A DNA stretch of 64,000 bases from Aurantimonas marina. GTDB taxonomy: Bacteria; Pseudomonadota; Alphaproteobacteria; Rhizobiales; Rhizobiaceae. A program made the position numbers and the translations under genes. This document shows positions 37,133 to 46,638 of this stretch, piece by piece; position 1 is the stretch's first letter, and each line of letters starts with the position of its first letter. The notes below the pieces were generated by a model. It had not been told where the DNA came from. It saw only the letters and a program-made list of their open reading frames with translations, and did no database searches. The stretch is taken from the NCBI RefSeq assembly GCF_017183135.1, contig NZ_JADDXW010000004.1, forward strand, positions 62,001 to 126,000, read 5' to 3'.

Positions 37133-39097
37133 ATGGCTGACGCCGTTTCCCTGACATTTCCTGATGGCTCCGCGCGCGAATATGACTCGTCGACGCGCGG
37201 GACCGATATTGCCGTCGGTATCTCCAAATCGCTCGCCAAGAAGGCCGTCGCCTATGCGCTCGACGGCGAGGTGCGCGATCTGGCCGATCCGCTCGGGCAC
37301 GGTGGCGCGCTCGAGATCCTCACCCGCGACGATCCACGCGCGCTCGAACTCATCCGGCACGACGCCGCCCATGTCATGGCCGAAGCGGTTCAGGAGCTGT
37401 GGCCGGACACCCAGGTGGCGATCGGTCCGGTGATCGAGAACGGCTTCTATTACGATTTCGCCCGCGATACGCCCTTCACTACCGATGACCTGACGACCAT
37501 CGAGAAGAAGATGGCCGAGATCATCCGCCGCAATGCGCGCTTCACCAAGGAAGTCTGGCCGCGCGACAAGGCGCGTCAGGTGTTCGCCGACAAGGGAGAG
37601 GCCTACAAGGTCGAACTGCTGGATGCGATCCCCGAGGACCAGGACGTCAAGATCTACAGCCAGGGCGACTGGTTCGACCTGTGCCGTGGACCGCATATGG
37701 CTTCGACCGGCCAGGTCGGCGACGCCTTCAAGCTGATGAAGGTCGCCGGCGCCTACTGGCGTGGCGATTCGAACAATCCCATGCTGACCCGTATCTACGG
37801 CACGGCCTGGGCCAATCAGGAGCAGCTGAAAGCCTATCTCCACATGCTGGAGGAGGCCGAAAAGCGCGATCACCGCCGGCTTGGACGAGAGATGGACCTG
37901 TTCCATTTCCAGGAGGAGGGACCCGGCGTCGTCTTCTGGCACGCGCATGGCTGGCGGATGTTCCAGAACCTCGTCAGCTATATGCGCCGCCGCCTCGAAG
38001 GCACCTATGACGAGGTGAACGCGCCGCAGATTCTCGACAAGGCGCTGTGGGAGACCTCGGGCCATTGGGGTTGGTACAAGGAGCATATGTTCGTCACCGA
38101 GACCGAGGACGAGCGCGTCTTCGCGATCAAGCCGATGAACTGTCCCGGCCATGTGCAGATCTTCAAGCACGGTCTGAAAAGCTATCGCGATCTGCCTATT
38201 CGCTATGCGGAATTCGGCAACGTCCATCGCTACGAGCCGTCCGGCGCGCTGCATGGTCTGATGCGGGTGCGCGGCTTCACGCAGGACGACGCGCATGTCT
38301 TCTGCACCGAGGATCAGCTCGAGTCCGAATGCCTGCGGATCAACGATCTGATCCTGTCCACCTACGCCGATTTCGGCTTCGACGAGATCACGGTGAAACT
38401 GTCGACGCGGCCGGAAAAGCGCGTCGGCTCGGACGCCAACTGGGATCACGCCGAAAAGATCATGGCCGAGGTGCTCGAGCGGATCGCCGCGCAATCGGGC
38501 GGCAAGATCAAGACCGCGATCAATCCGGGCGAGGGGGCGTTCTACGGGCCGAAGTTTGAATATGTCCTGCGCGATGCCATCGGACGCGACTGGCAGTGCG
38601 GCACCACCCAGGTCGACTTCACTCTGCCGGAACGCTTCGGCGCATTCTACATCGACAAGGATTCCGACAAGAAGACCCCGGTGATGATCCACCGGGCGAT
38701 CTGCGGCTCGATGGAGCGCTTCCTCGGAATTCTGCTCGAGAACTATGCCGGGCATCTGCCGCTGTGGTTCGCGCCGCTGCAGGTGGTGGTGGCGACGATC
38801 ACATCGGAAGCCGACGACTATGCCGAGGAAGTCGCGGCCGAATTGAAGCGGACAGGTCTCAAGGTCGAGACCGACCTCAGAAACGAGAAGATCAACTACA
38901 AGGTCCGCGAGCACTCGGTGGCCAAGGTCCCGGTGATTCTCGTCTGCGGCAAGCGCGAGGCCGAGCAACGGACGGTCAATCTGCGCCGAATCGGCTCGCG
39001 CGACCAAACGTCGATGAGCCTGGCGGAGGCGGTCGCGTCGCTCCGCGATGAAGCCGTCCCGCCGGACCTTCGCCGGAAGACGGAAGACGCGGCCTGA
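37133..39097 (+). CDS. thrS: Threonine-tRNA ligase
   Basis: The 654 residues are full length: TGS domain (1-63), editing domain with [11 protein letters not shown] (about 77-240), the class II catalytic core and the C-terminal anticodon-binding domain. The core shows motif 1 around [12 protein letters not shown], zinc ligands in [18 protein letters not shown] and [12 protein letters not shown], and motif 2 [12 protein letters not shown]. The ATG at 37133 gives the standard N-terminus [14 protein letters not shown] hairpin follows the stop. No upstream T-box or leader peptide was seen, which fits a proteobacterium. Confidence 0.97.
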   Translation: MADAVSLTFPDGSAREYDSSTRGTDIAVGISKSLAKKAVAYALDGEVRDLADPLGHGGALEILTRDDPRALELIRHDAAHVMAEAVQELWPDTQVAIGPVIENGFYYDFARDTPFTTDDLTTIEKKMAEIIRRNARFTKEVWPRDKARQVFADKGEAYKVELLDAIPEDQDVKIYSQGDWFDLCRGPHMASTGQVGDAFKLMKVAGAYWRGDSNNPMLTRIYGTAWANQEQLKAYLHMLEEAEKRDHRRLGREMDLFHFQEEGPGVVFWHAHGWRMFQNLVSYMRRRLEGTYDEVNAPQILDKALWETSGHWGWYKEHMFVTETEDERVFAIKPMNCPGHVQIFKHGLKSYRDLPIRYAEFGNVHRYEPSGALHGLMRVRGFTQDDAHVFCTEDQLESECLRINDLILSTYADFGFDEITVKLSTRPEKRVGSDANWDHAEKIMAEVLERIAAQSGGKIKTAINPGEGAFYGPKFEYVLRDAIGRDWQCGTTQVDFTLPERFGAFYIDKDSDKKTPVMIHRAICGSMERFLGILLENYAGHLPLWFAPLQVVVATITSEADDYAEEVAAELKRTGLKVETDLRNEKINYKVREHSVAKVPVILVCGKREAEQRTVNLRRIGSRDQTSMSLAEAVASLRDEAVPPDLRRKTEDAA

Positions 39098-39107
39098 TGA
39101 CTGTGTT

Positions 39108-39142
39108 CGCCCGGAGCTCTTCCTACTGGGGAGCGCCGGGCG
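39108..39142 (+). terminator. Probable terminator hairpin after thrS
   Basis: A seven-bp outer stem (39108-39114 with 39136-39142) and a five-bp inner stem (39116-39120 with 39130-39134) surround a nine-base loop, 11 bases after the thrS stop. The following sequence has only short T runs. Confidence 0.5.
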
Positions 39143-39496
39143 TCGCGGTTTGCCGATCGTCTGCCAGGATTATCGACCGCCGGCCGACCGGTGGGCGCCG
39201 CATAATCCGATCAAGGGCAGGCCGCCTCGGCGCCATCGCGCGCCGCGCTATTCCGTATTGGCGCTTCGGACGATAAGGAAAGCTGGAAGCGGTTTGGAAG
39301 CGAAGGAAGCGTCGCCAGGAGCGTTGCCCGATCCCGATTGCGATCGATAAGGACCGGTGCTCGGTCGCGGACGGATCGACGAGGCGCAGGCGATGGATAG
39401 CGCGGGGCGGGAAGCCGACCCCGCATCGGTCTTCGCCGACCGTGATTGTGTCGTTACGGGTACGGGTTTCGTGCTCGAAGCCATCAGGAGAGACGC
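39143..39496. other. Intergenic region upstream of the ABC importer operon
   Basis: Beyond the thrS hairpin this stretch has no convincing gene; the open frames are arginine-rich shadows. The promoter of the importer operon should lie here, but I see no strong -35/-10 pair or obvious palindromic operator. Confidence 0.5.
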
Positions 39497-40696
39497 ATGA
39501 GAATAATCCGGAAGCTGGCAGTCGCCGCTGCCCTGTTGACTGCCATCTCGGGAGGCGCGGTCGCCCAGGAGTCGATCAAGATTGGCGATATCAACCACTA
39601 CAAGCGGATGGCGGCTTTCGCCGAGCCCTACAGGAAGGGCATCGAACTGGCGCTGAAGGAGATCAACGAAGCGGGGGGTGTTCTCGGCAAGCCGCTGGAA
39701 TTCATCTTCCGCGACGACCAGGGCAAGCCGGGCGAGGCGGTGAAGATCGCCGAGGAACTGATGACCCGCGAGGGCGCGGTGATGCTGACCGGGACGATCC
39801 TGTCCAATGTCGGCCTCGCGGTCTCCTCACTGGCGGCCGAGAAGAACTATGTGTATCTGGCCGCCGAACCGCTGGCGGACGCGCTGGTCTGGAGCTCGGG
39901 CAATCCCTACACGTTCCGGCTGCGTACCTCGACCTTCGTCCAGGCCGCCATGCTGGCCGAACAGGCCGCCAAGACCGATGCGGTCCGCTATGCGACGATC
40001 GCGCCGAACTATGCCTACGGCACAGACGCGGTCGAGGCGTTCAAGACCAATCTCAAGCGGCTGAAGCCGGAGGTCGAATTCGTCACCGAACAGTGGCCGG
40101 CGCTGTTCAAGATCGACGCCGGCGCCGAGGTTCAGGCCCTGGAAGCCGCCAAGCCCGACGCGATCTACAACGTCACCTTCGGGTCTGATCTCGCCAAATT
40201 CGTGCGCGAGGGCGGCACGCGAGGTCTGTTCGACGGCCGCAAGGTCTACGGGCTTTTGACCGGTGAGCCGGAATATCTGGAGCCGCTGGGCGATGAAGCG
40301 CCGGTCGGCTGGGTCGTGACGGGATATCCCTGGTACGCACTCAGCGATGGGCCGGGCAAGACGTTCGTCGACGCCTATACCGCCGAGACAGGCGAAACTC
40401 CGAAGAACGGCAGCCTTGTCGGCTACATGACCGCCCAGAGCGTCGCCGCGCTGATCGAAAAGGCAGGCTCCACCAAGACCGATGCCCTGCTCGAAGCGTT
40501 CAAGGGGCTGACGGTCGAGACGCCCGACGGCGAAATCACCTACCGCGCAATCGACAACCAGTCGACGATGGGGGCCTTCATCGGCACCACCACCGTCGAG
40601 GACGGCAAGGGGGTGATGGTCGACTGGGCCTATGTCGATCCGACCCCCTACATGCCGAGCGACGACGAGATCAAAGCCATGCGCCCGGCTGACTGA
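39497..40696 (+). CDS. ABC transporter substrate-binding protein (branched-chain amino acid/amide type)
   Basis: The 399-residue periplasmic binding protein begins with a signal peptide (KLAVAAALLTAISGGAVAQ, cleavage about residue 24). The mature part has the type I periplasmic-binding fold of the LivJ/LivK family: IKIGDINHYKRMAAFAEPYRKGIELALKEINEAGGVLGKPLEF near the start, then VMLTGTILSNVGLAVSSLA. Aromatic residues lining the pocket differ from LivJ, so the ligand is not assigned; amides, urea or aliphatic compounds are possible. AGGAGAG precedes the ATG at 39497. A hairpin separates it from the permease gene. Confidence 0.9.
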   Translation: MRIIRKLAVAAALLTAISGGAVAQESIKIGDINHYKRMAAFAEPYRKGIELALKEINEAGGVLGKPLEFIFRDDQGKPGEAVKIAEELMTREGAVMLTGTILSNVGLAVSSLAAEKNYVYLAAEPLADALVWSSGNPYTFRLRTSTFVQAAMLAEQAAKTDAVRYATIAPNYAYGTDAVEAFKTNLKRLKPEVEFVTEQWPALFKIDAGAEVQALEAAKPDAIYNVTFGSDLAKFVREGGTRGLFDGRKVYGLLTGEPEYLEPLGDEAPVGWVVTGYPWYALSDGPGKTFVDAYTAETGETPKNGSLVGYMTAQSVAALIEKAGSTKTDALLEAFKGLTVETPDGEITYRAIDNQSTMGAFIGTTTVEDGKGVMVDWAYVDPTPYMPSDDEIKAMRPAD

Positions 40697-40708
40697 CACC
40701 CGCCTTCT

Positions 40709-40754
40709 CGCCGGCGGCGGTTCCGGGATCGTCCCGGAATCCCGCCGGCGTTTT
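40709..40754 (+). terminator. Intercistronic attenuator-like hairpin after the binding-protein gene
   Basis: An outer nine-bp stem (40709-40717 with 40742-40750) and an inner eight-bp stem (40721-40728 with 40732-40739) form one long hairpin followed by TTTT. It lies between the binding-protein and permease genes of one operon, where partial termination or 3'-end protection would favour the binding protein. Confidence 0.75.
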
Positions 40755-40789
40755 GATCCGACCGCATCACGCGCGACAGAACGGACGCC

Positions 40790-42652
40790 ATGGGACTTTT
40801 TGCGGCACAGCTCCTGACCGGGCTTGCGAACGCGGCGGCGCTGTTCCTGGTCGCCTCCGGGCTGTCGCTGATCTTTGGCGTGACGCGCATCGTCAATTTC
40901 GCCCACGGCTCGTTCTACATGCTGGGGGCCTATATCGGCCTTTCGCTGATGGATATCCTTCCGGGGCATTTCGGCTTCTGGGGGGCGATCGTCCTTGCGG
41001 GAATAGCCGTTGGCCTCGTCGGCGTGGTCGTCGAAATCCTGGTGCTCCGCCCGATCTACCGGGCGCCGGAGCTGTTTCAACTGGTCGCGACCTTCGGTGT
41101 GATCCTCGTCATTCAGGATCTGGTGCTGATCATCTGGGGGCCGGAAGACCGCTTGGGGCCGCGCGCGCCAGGACTGAAATCCGTGGTGCGCATCATGGGC
41201 GAGCCGGTGCCGCAATATGACCTGGCACTGATCGCGATCACCCCCTTTGTGCTGTTCGGCCTGTGGTGGCTGATCAACCGGACACGCGTCGGCATCCTCA
41301 TGCGCGCCGCGACGCAGGATCGCGAGATGGTCGGCGCGCTCGGCGTCAACCAGGCCTGGCTGTTCACCGGCGTCTTCTTTCTCGGCTCGGCGCTGGCCGG
41401 GCTGGGTGGAGCGATCCAGCTGCCCAAGGGCGGCGCCGACCTCTTGATGGATTTCAATATCCTTGCCGCCATCTTCGTGGTGGTGGTGATCGGCGGTATG
41501 GGATCGCTGCCAGGGGCGTTTCTCGCCGCAGTGCTCATTTCTGTCCTGAATGTCTTCGGCGTCCTCTACCTGCCGCAAAGCACGCTGGTGCTGATGTTCG
41601 TCGTCATGGCCGTTGTGCTGATGGTGCGCCCCTACGGTCTCCTGGGACGCGAGGAGGTGGCCGGCGAGCAAGGGCAAGCGGGCGAGCCGGAACAGCCGAT
41701 GCGCCCCGCCGGAACGCGGGGCCGGTTGTTCGTCGCGGCGCTTCTCGCTGTGCTTCTGCTCCTGCCGGTGTTTGGTTCGAACTTCACCCAGGTGCTGGTG
41801 ACCGATATCCTCATCGTCTGCCTGTTCGCCGCATCGCTGCAATTCATTCTCAGCTGGGGCGGGCTGGTCAGCTTCGGTCATGCGGTGTTTTTCGGCGGCG
41901 GCGCCTATGCGGCGGCGCTGACGGTCGTCTACGTCGACGCCCCGATGGAAATCGCCTTTGTGATGGCGCCGCTGGGGGCCGGGCTGTTGGCGATCGTCAT
42001 CGGCTGGTTCTGCATCCGCCTCAGCGGGGTCTATTTCGCCATGCTGACGCTGGCTTTCAGCCAGCTCGTCTGGTCGCTGGTCTTTCAGTGGGGTGAGGTC
42101 ACCGGTGGCGACGACGGGCTGGTCAACATCTGGCCGGCCCAGTGGCTCTCCGACACCACGGCCTATTACTATTTCACGCTTCTGTTCGGCGTCGGCGGGA
42201 TCATCTTCCTGCGCCATATGACCCATTCGCCCTTCGGCTACGCGTTGCGCGCCTGCCGCGACAGTGCGCGCCAGGCCGCGGCGACGGGTATCAACGTCAA
42301 GACGGTGCAGTGGGTCGCCTTCGCGATTGCCGGCGCCTTGGCGGGCCTTGCCGGCGGTCTGTTCGTCTTCTCCAAGGGGTCGATCTTCCCGAACGAACTG
42401 GAGATCGCCAAGAGCTTCGACGCCCTGATCGTCGTCTTCCTCGGTGGGGTCAAAACCCTTTCCGGCGGCGTCGTCGGCGCGGCCTCGCTGGAAGCGGTGA
42501 AGGACTGGCTGACCCGGCTCCAATACTGGCGGCTGATCCTTGGCCTTTTGATCATCGCCGTGGTGATCGTAGCCCCCGACGGCATTGTCGGATCGCTCCG
42601 CAAACTGGGTGAGCGCCTCGGTTTGATCCGTGACAGGCAGGGCGTCTCGTGA
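40790..42652 (+). CDS. Fused LivH-LivM type ABC permease
   Basis: Both permease subunits of a branched-chain-type importer are joined in one 620-residue protein. The LivH-like half (about 1-290) shows LTGLANAAALFLVASGLSLIFGVTRIVNFAHG and the EAA-like loop GVNQAWLFTGVFFLGSALAG. A hydrophilic linker (about 283-305, GREEVAGEQGQAGEPEQPMRP) leads to the LivM-like half, which contains GLVSFGHAVFFGGGAYAAAL and a second EAA loop ATGINVKTVQWVAFAIAGALAG. Fusions of this kind fix the heterodimer stoichiometry. The livG-like gene starts at GTGA overlapping this stop. Confidence 0.92.
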   Translation: MGLFAAQLLTGLANAAALFLVASGLSLIFGVTRIVNFAHGSFYMLGAYIGLSLMDILPGHFGFWGAIVLAGIAVGLVGVVVEILVLRPIYRAPELFQLVATFGVILVIQDLVLIIWGPEDRLGPRAPGLKSVVRIMGEPVPQYDLALIAITPFVLFGLWWLINRTRVGILMRAATQDREMVGALGVNQAWLFTGVFFLGSALAGLGGAIQLPKGGADLLMDFNILAAIFVVVVIGGMGSLPGAFLAAVLISVLNVFGVLYLPQSTLVLMFVVMAVVLMVRPYGLLGREEVAGEQGQAGEPEQPMRPAGTRGRLFVAALLAVLLLLPVFGSNFTQVLVTDILIVCLFAASLQFILSWGGLVSFGHAVFFGGGAYAAALTVVYVDAPMEIAFVMAPLGAGLLAIVIGWFCIRLSGVYFAMLTLAFSQLVWSLVFQWGEVTGGDDGLVNIWPAQWLSDTTAYYYFTLLFGVGGIIFLRHMTHSPFGYALRACRDSARQAAATGINVKTVQWVAFAIAGALAGLAGGLFVFSKGSIFPNELEIAKSFDALIVVFLGGVKTLSGGVVGAASLEAVKDWLTRLQYWRLILGLLIIAVVIVAPDGIVGSLRKLGERLGLIRDRQGVS

Positions 42653-43422
42653 GCCCGATCCTGAAGGTCGAACATCTCGCCAAATCCTTCGACGGCGTCG
42701 ACGCCGTCAAGGATGTCAGCTTCGAGGTGATGCCGGGTGAGCTGAAGGCGCTGATCGGCCCGAACGGCGCCGGAAAATCCACCTGTTTCAACATGCTGAT
42801 GGGCCAGTTGAAGCCCAGCAGCGGCCAGGTGTTTCTGCGCGGCAAGCCGATCACCGGTATGCCGCCCCGGCGGATCTGGCGCATGGGAGTCGGGCGGACC
42901 TTCCAGATCACCGGAACCTATCAGAGCATGACCGTCGCCGAGAACGTGCAGATGGCGCTGATCAGCCATCATCGGCGACTGTTCGCGGTGGTTCCCCATG
43001 CCTACCGGCTCTACCGCGACGACGCTCTCGCGCTGCTGGAGCTTGTCGGGATGGCCGACCAGGCCGATCGTGCCTGCTCGATCCTGGCCTATGGCGACCT
43101 GAAGCGCCTGGAACTGGCCATCGCGCTCAGCCACCGGCCGGGCCTCCTGTTGATGGACGAGCCGACCGCGGGAATGGCGCCACGGGAGCGGGTGGCGCTG
43201 ATGCAGCTGACCGCCGATATCGTTGAGGAGCGCGGCATCAGCGTGCTCTTTACCGAGCACGACATGGACGTCGTCTTCACCCATGCGCACCACATCATGG
43301 TGCTCAACCGCGGTGAGCTGATCGCCGAGGGCACCGCAGCCGAAATCCGCGCCGACGAGCGGGTTCAGCAAGTCTATCTGGGTGGCGGAACGCTGTTCGC
43401 GCAGGATGGCCCCGATGCTTGA
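42649..43422 (+). CDS. ABC transporter ATP-binding protein (LivG type)
   Basis: The 257-residue ATPase has Walker A GPNGAGKSTCFNML, the Q loop in RTFQITGTY, signature-like LAYGDLKRLELAIALSHRPG, Walker B LLLMDEPTAGMAPRE and the switch His in LFTEHDMDVVF. The LivG C-terminal extension RADERVQQVYLGGG is present. The signature reads AYGDLKRLE rather than LSGGQ, which is normal for LivG proteins. Start GTG at 42649 overlaps the permease stop by four bases. Confidence 0.93.
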   Translation: MSPILKVEHLAKSFDGVDAVKDVSFEVMPGELKALIGPNGAGKSTCFNMLMGQLKPSSGQVFLRGKPITGMPPRRIWRMGVGRTFQITGTYQSMTVAENVQMALISHHRRLFAVVPHAYRLYRDDALALLELVGMADQADRACSILAYGDLKRLELAIALSHRPGLLLMDEPTAGMAPRERVALMQLTADIVEERGISVLFTEHDMDVVFTHAHHIMVLNRGELIAEGTAAEIRADERVQQVYLGGGTLFAQDGPDA

Positions 43423-44116
43423 AATCGAGGCGATCAACAGTTTCTACGGTAGGGCGCATATTCTGCACGATCTCAGCCTTTCGGTGAACGCCGGCGAGGT
43501 CGTGGCGCTGCTTGGCCGCAACGGGGCCGGCAAGACGACGACGATGAAATCCGTCATGCAGCTTGTCCGTGCCCGCTCCGGTCGGGTGCGGCTGGAGGGC
43601 GAGGACATCACCGGGTGGCCGGCGCACAAGGTGGCCCGCCACGGGGTCGGCTATGTGCCCGAGGAGCGGCGGATCTTCACCGATCTGACGATCCTGGAAA
43701 ATCTCGAAGTCGGCCGGCAGTCGGCCCGCTATGCGGCCCCGGCATGGACTGTCGAGATGCTGTTCCAGCTATTTCCCAACCTTGGCGAGCGCCGGCACAA
43801 TCGCGGCAAGACACTGTCGGGCGGCGAGCGGCAAATGCTGAGCATCGCGCGCACCTTGATGGGAAATCCGCGCCTGCTGCTGCTCGACGAGCCATCCGAG
43901 GGCCTCGCACCGCTGATCGTGGAGCAGATGGCCGCGACCATTCTACGCTTCAAGGCGGAGGGCCTGACGGTGCTGCTCTCGGAGCAAAACCTGCATTTCG
44001 CCCGGATCGTCGCCGACCGCGCGCTGATCATCGAAAGCGGCGAGAAGAAATTCGACGGCTCGTTTGCCGAGCTCGAACACCACCCCGAAATCCGCGATGC
44101 GCATCTTTCGGTGTAG
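43415..44116 (+). CDS. ABC transporter ATP-binding protein (LivF type)
   Basis: The second ATPase (233 residues) shows Walker A GRNGAGKTTTMKSVM, LivF-typical GYVPEERRIFTDLTILENL, signature TLSGGERQMLSIARTLM, Walker B LLLLDEPSEGLAPLIV and LSEQNLHFA. The ATG at 43415 is preferred for its AGGA eight bases upstream; ATG 43406 is in frame. It overlaps the livG-like stop by eight bases, so the four-gene importer is one operon ending here. It is convergent with the TRAP genes. Confidence 0.92.
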   Translation: MLEIEAINSFYGRAHILHDLSLSVNAGEVVALLGRNGAGKTTTMKSVMQLVRARSGRVRLEGEDITGWPAHKVARHGVGYVPEERRIFTDLTILENLEVGRQSARYAAPAWTVEMLFQLFPNLGERRHNRGKTLSGGERQMLSIARTLMGNPRLLLLDEPSEGLAPLIVEQMAATILRFKAEGLTVLLSEQNLHFARIVADRALIIESGEKKFDGSFAELEHHPEIRDAHLSV

Positions 44117-44215
44117 AGCGCCGGTGACGTCGTCGAATCGCTTGGATCGGCACTGTCGGCGCGCGCAGCGACAACGCCTTGCTCGGGCTGCCGCGGCGAC
44201 CCGCGGAAGGCCCGC

Positions 44216-45841
44216 TTACCGTGTGACGAGTTCCGGTCCCATCAAACTGTAAGGCAGCCAGGTCGACAGGATCGGCACATAGGTTACCAGGATCAGGAAC
44301 AGGAAGAGCACCCCGACGAAGGGCAGCGCCGCCTTGACCACCTGAACCAGACTCATCCCGGTAATGCCTGAGGTGACGAACAGGTTGAGCCCGATCGGCG
44401 GCGTGATCATGCCGATCTCCATGTTGACCACCATGACGATGCCGAGATGGACCGGATCGACCCCGAGTTCCATCGCGATCGGGAACACCACCGGCGCGAC
44501 GATCAGAAGCAGCCCGGAGGGTTCCATGAACTGACCGCCGAGGAGCAGCAGGATATTGACCGCGATCAGGAAGGTGAACCAGTTGAAGCCGGCATCGAGC
44601 ATCAGGGCGGTGATCGCCTGGGGAATGCGTTCGGCCGTCAGCACATGGGCGAACAGCAGCGCGTTGACGATGATGAACATCAACATGATCGTCGTGCGCG
44701 CCGCGTCGACGGTCACCTTGCGTGTGTCCTCGTTGAAGAACGCCCTGAAGAAGGAGCGCGCCGTCATTCCCAGGTTGCGGCCCCATATCGGCAGGCTGGC
44801 GGCCAGGTGCTTCGGCACGCCCGCCAGTCCCGCGCTTTCGCCGCGCCAGAGCGTGTAGGCAACGAGGATCGCCAAAGACAGCACAAGACCGACGGTGGCC
44901 CGCTCGCCGAAACCGAAGGTCGCGCCGCCGGGACCTGATGTCGCGAAAAAGGAGAGGATCATCCAGACAGAGAAGAAGGAGACGGCATAGACGACGGCCG
45001 AGAAGCCGACACGGGCGCGGGACGAGTCGGTCTCGCGCAGCCAGGGCTCGTCCTTGAGCGGTCCCATGTCGCGATAGATGAACAGGGCGACGAAGAACGC
45101 GTAGACCGCCGCCACCGCGGCCGCTTCCGTCGGGGTGAACACGCCGCCGTAGATGCCACCGAGGATGATGATGATCAGGAACAGGCCCCAGCCGGCGTCC
45201 TTGCCGTGGCGTGCGATCTCGTGGAAGCCGCGCCAGGGCTCGGCCGGAAGGTTCTTGATCCGCGCCATGATGTAGATCGCGATCATCAGCATCAGCCCGG
45301 CGACGATGCCAGGAACGACGCCGGCGAGGAACATGCGCCCGACGGACACGTCGGTGGCGGCCGAATAGACGACCATGACGATCGACGGCGGTATCAGGAT
45401 TCCGAGCGTGCCGGCATTGGCAATGATGCCGGCCGCGAACTCCTTGCTGTAGCCGACCTTGCGCATACCCGCGATGGCGATGGTGCCGATCGCGACGACG
45501 GTGGCCGGAGACGAGCCGGAGAGGGCGGCAAACAGCATGCAGGCCAGAACGGAGGCCATGGCGAGGCCGCCGCGAAAATGCCCGACCGTGGCGATGGCGA
45601 AGTTGATGAGCCGCTTGGCGACGCCGCCCGTCGACATGAAAGCCGAGGCGAGGACGAAGAACGGAATCGCCAGCAGCGTGTAGTTCTGCGAGGCGGTGAA
45701 CAGCTGCAGCGCCACCGACGACATGGAGTCGCTGGAGAAGAAGGCGATGGTGATGACCGAGGAGAGACCGAGCGAAATGGCCACCGGCGCGCCGAGGAAC
45801 AGCAGCCCCAGAACCAGAATGAAGAGGATGAGCGTTTCCAT
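44216..45841 (-). CDS. TRAP transporter large permease (DctM type) with an extra two-helix insert
   Basis: The 541 residues form the sodium-driven transport subunit of a TRAP importer. Family landmarks are FLGAPVAISLGLSSV, the scoop-motif region LACMLFAALSGSSPATVVAIG, NAGTLGILIPPSI, and ITPPIGLNLFVTSGI near the end. It is about 100 residues longer than MatM in this window. The extra part lies about 260-375 and contains two more hydrophobic helices (about 280-300 and 315-332). The small permease gene ends six bases upstream. The substrate is unknown. Confidence 0.92.
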   Translation of the reverse strand: METLILFILVLGLLFLGAPVAISLGLSSVITIAFFSSDSMSSVALQLFTASQNYTLLAIPFFVLASAFMSTGGVAKRLINFAIATVGHFRGGLAMASVLACMLFAALSGSSPATVVAIGTIAIAGMRKVGYSKEFAAGIIANAGTLGILIPPSIVMVVYSAATDVSVGRMFLAGVVPGIVAGLMLMIAIYIMARIKNLPAEPWRGFHEIARHGKDAGWGLFLIIIILGGIYGGVFTPTEAAAVAAVYAFFVALFIYRDMGPLKDEPWLRETDSSRARVGFSAVVYAVSFFSVWMILSFFATSGPGGATFGFGERATVGLVLSLAILVAYTLWRGESAGLAGVPKHLAASLPIWGRNLGMTARSFFRAFFNEDTRKVTVDAARTTIMLMFIIVNALLFAHVLTAERIPQAITALMLDAGFNWFTFLIAVNILLLLGGQFMEPSGLLLIVAPVVFPIAMELGVDPVHLGIVMVVNMEIGMITPPIGLNLFVTSGITGMSLVQVVKAALPFVGVLFLFLILVTYVPILSTWLPYSLMGPELVTR

Positions 45842-45846
45842 CGCGG

Positions 45847-46530
45847 TCAGTCTTTCAGGAGATCTTTGTTTTCCGCGACGAGGTCTTCCGCCTCGTGGCC
45901 GGCGATGATCAGTTCACGCTGGCCGGTCCAGATGTGGACCATCGCCTGCAGCGAACGATAGGCCAGGAGCGCAAGCCCGATCGGCAGCATCAGATAGGCG
46001 ATCCACCGCTGCACGCGCTCCTGAACGCCAAAGGTTTCCTGCACCCATTCGGGATAACGCACATCGTCGAGCCCAAGCCCGAGATTAAAGAACTTGGTCC
46101 AATAGAAGATGGCGCCGCCGGAGGAATCCGCCCCAAAGACCGACAGCCAGTCGGCCGACAGCAGAATGATCCCGTAAAGGGCGGTGCACAGTGCGCCAAA
46201 CAGGGCAGCGATCCGAAACGCGGGCCGGGGAAACAGCCGGATCGCGGCGTCCACCCCGAGGTGCAATCCCTGCTTCACGCCGTAGCCCATGCCGAACAGG
46301 ATCATCCAGGCAAAGAGGATGCGTGTGAGTTCAAGCGCGCCGGACCAGCCACTGTTGAAGCCGTAGCGCGCGACCACCTGCGAGAATGAGATCAACGTGA
46401 TGGTTGCCAGCAGGACCGCCAGGACGTTCTCCTCGAGCCGGGTAACCGCTGCAGCGTGCCGCCGTTCGACGAGATACAAGCCTATGATTAGGGCCAGTAT
46501 TGCCAGGTAGGGCCATAGGCCGGCCATCGC
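45847..46530 (-). CDS. TRAP transporter small permease (DctQ type)
   Basis: The 227-residue protein has four main hydrophobic helices in the DctQ pattern (ENVLAVLLATITLISFSQVVARY, LTRILFAWMILFGMGYGVKQGLHLGVD, FRIAALFGALCTALYGIIL, a C-terminal helix near YLMLPIGLALLAYRSLQ). A longer loop with Gly/Trp/Tyr-rich sequence lies between the last two. The start at 46530 is preferred because GGGGGA precedes it; an upstream GTG at 46575 would add 15 residues. It lies between the binding-protein gene and the large permease gene in one operon. Confidence 0.88.
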   Translation of the reverse strand, partial: AMAGLWPYLAILALIIGLYLVERRHAAAVTRLEENVLAVLLATITLISFSQVVARYGFNSGWSGALELTRILFAWMILFGMGYGVKQGLHLGVDAAIRLFPRPAFRIAALFGALCTALYGIILLSADWLSVFGADSSGGAIFYWTKFFNLGLGLDDVRYPEWVQETFGVQERVQRWIAYLMLPIGLALLAYRSLQAMVHIWTGQRELIIAGHEAEDLVAENKDLLKD

Positions 46531-46600
46531 ATATTCCCCCAGCACGAGGGCCCCCGTTGCGAGCAGCCCGTGCACTCACGTTGCGCAAAATAACGAAACA

Positions 46601-46629
46601 GGCCGGGCGCGCCTCAGGCACGCCCGGCC
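46601..46629 (-). terminator. Intercistronic hairpin between dctP-type and dctQ-type genes
   Basis: A nine-bp GC-only stem (46601-46609 with 46621-46629) continues through a G-T pair and three more pairs to a TGA loop, giving about 13 pairs. It starts ten bases after the binding-protein stop on the minus strand. The T tract beyond is short (TGTTTCG), so mRNA stabilisation or attenuation is more likely than full termination. Confidence 0.65.
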
Positions 46630-46638
46630 GTTTGACAG

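Noticed and set aside
37073-39007. A 644-codon minus-strand open frame over thrS.
   Set aside because: thrS is unmistakable on the plus strand; the antisense product has no family motif and the composition typical of shadow frames. The same holds for long frames opposite eno, pdhA, pdhB and parE.
39827-42523. An open frame of 898 codons on the minus strand, antisense to the ABC importer genes.
   Set aside because: It mirrors the codon pattern of the real plus-strand genes in GC-rich DNA; the translation is rich in Arg, His, Asp and Gln, has no recognisable domain and no ribosome site.
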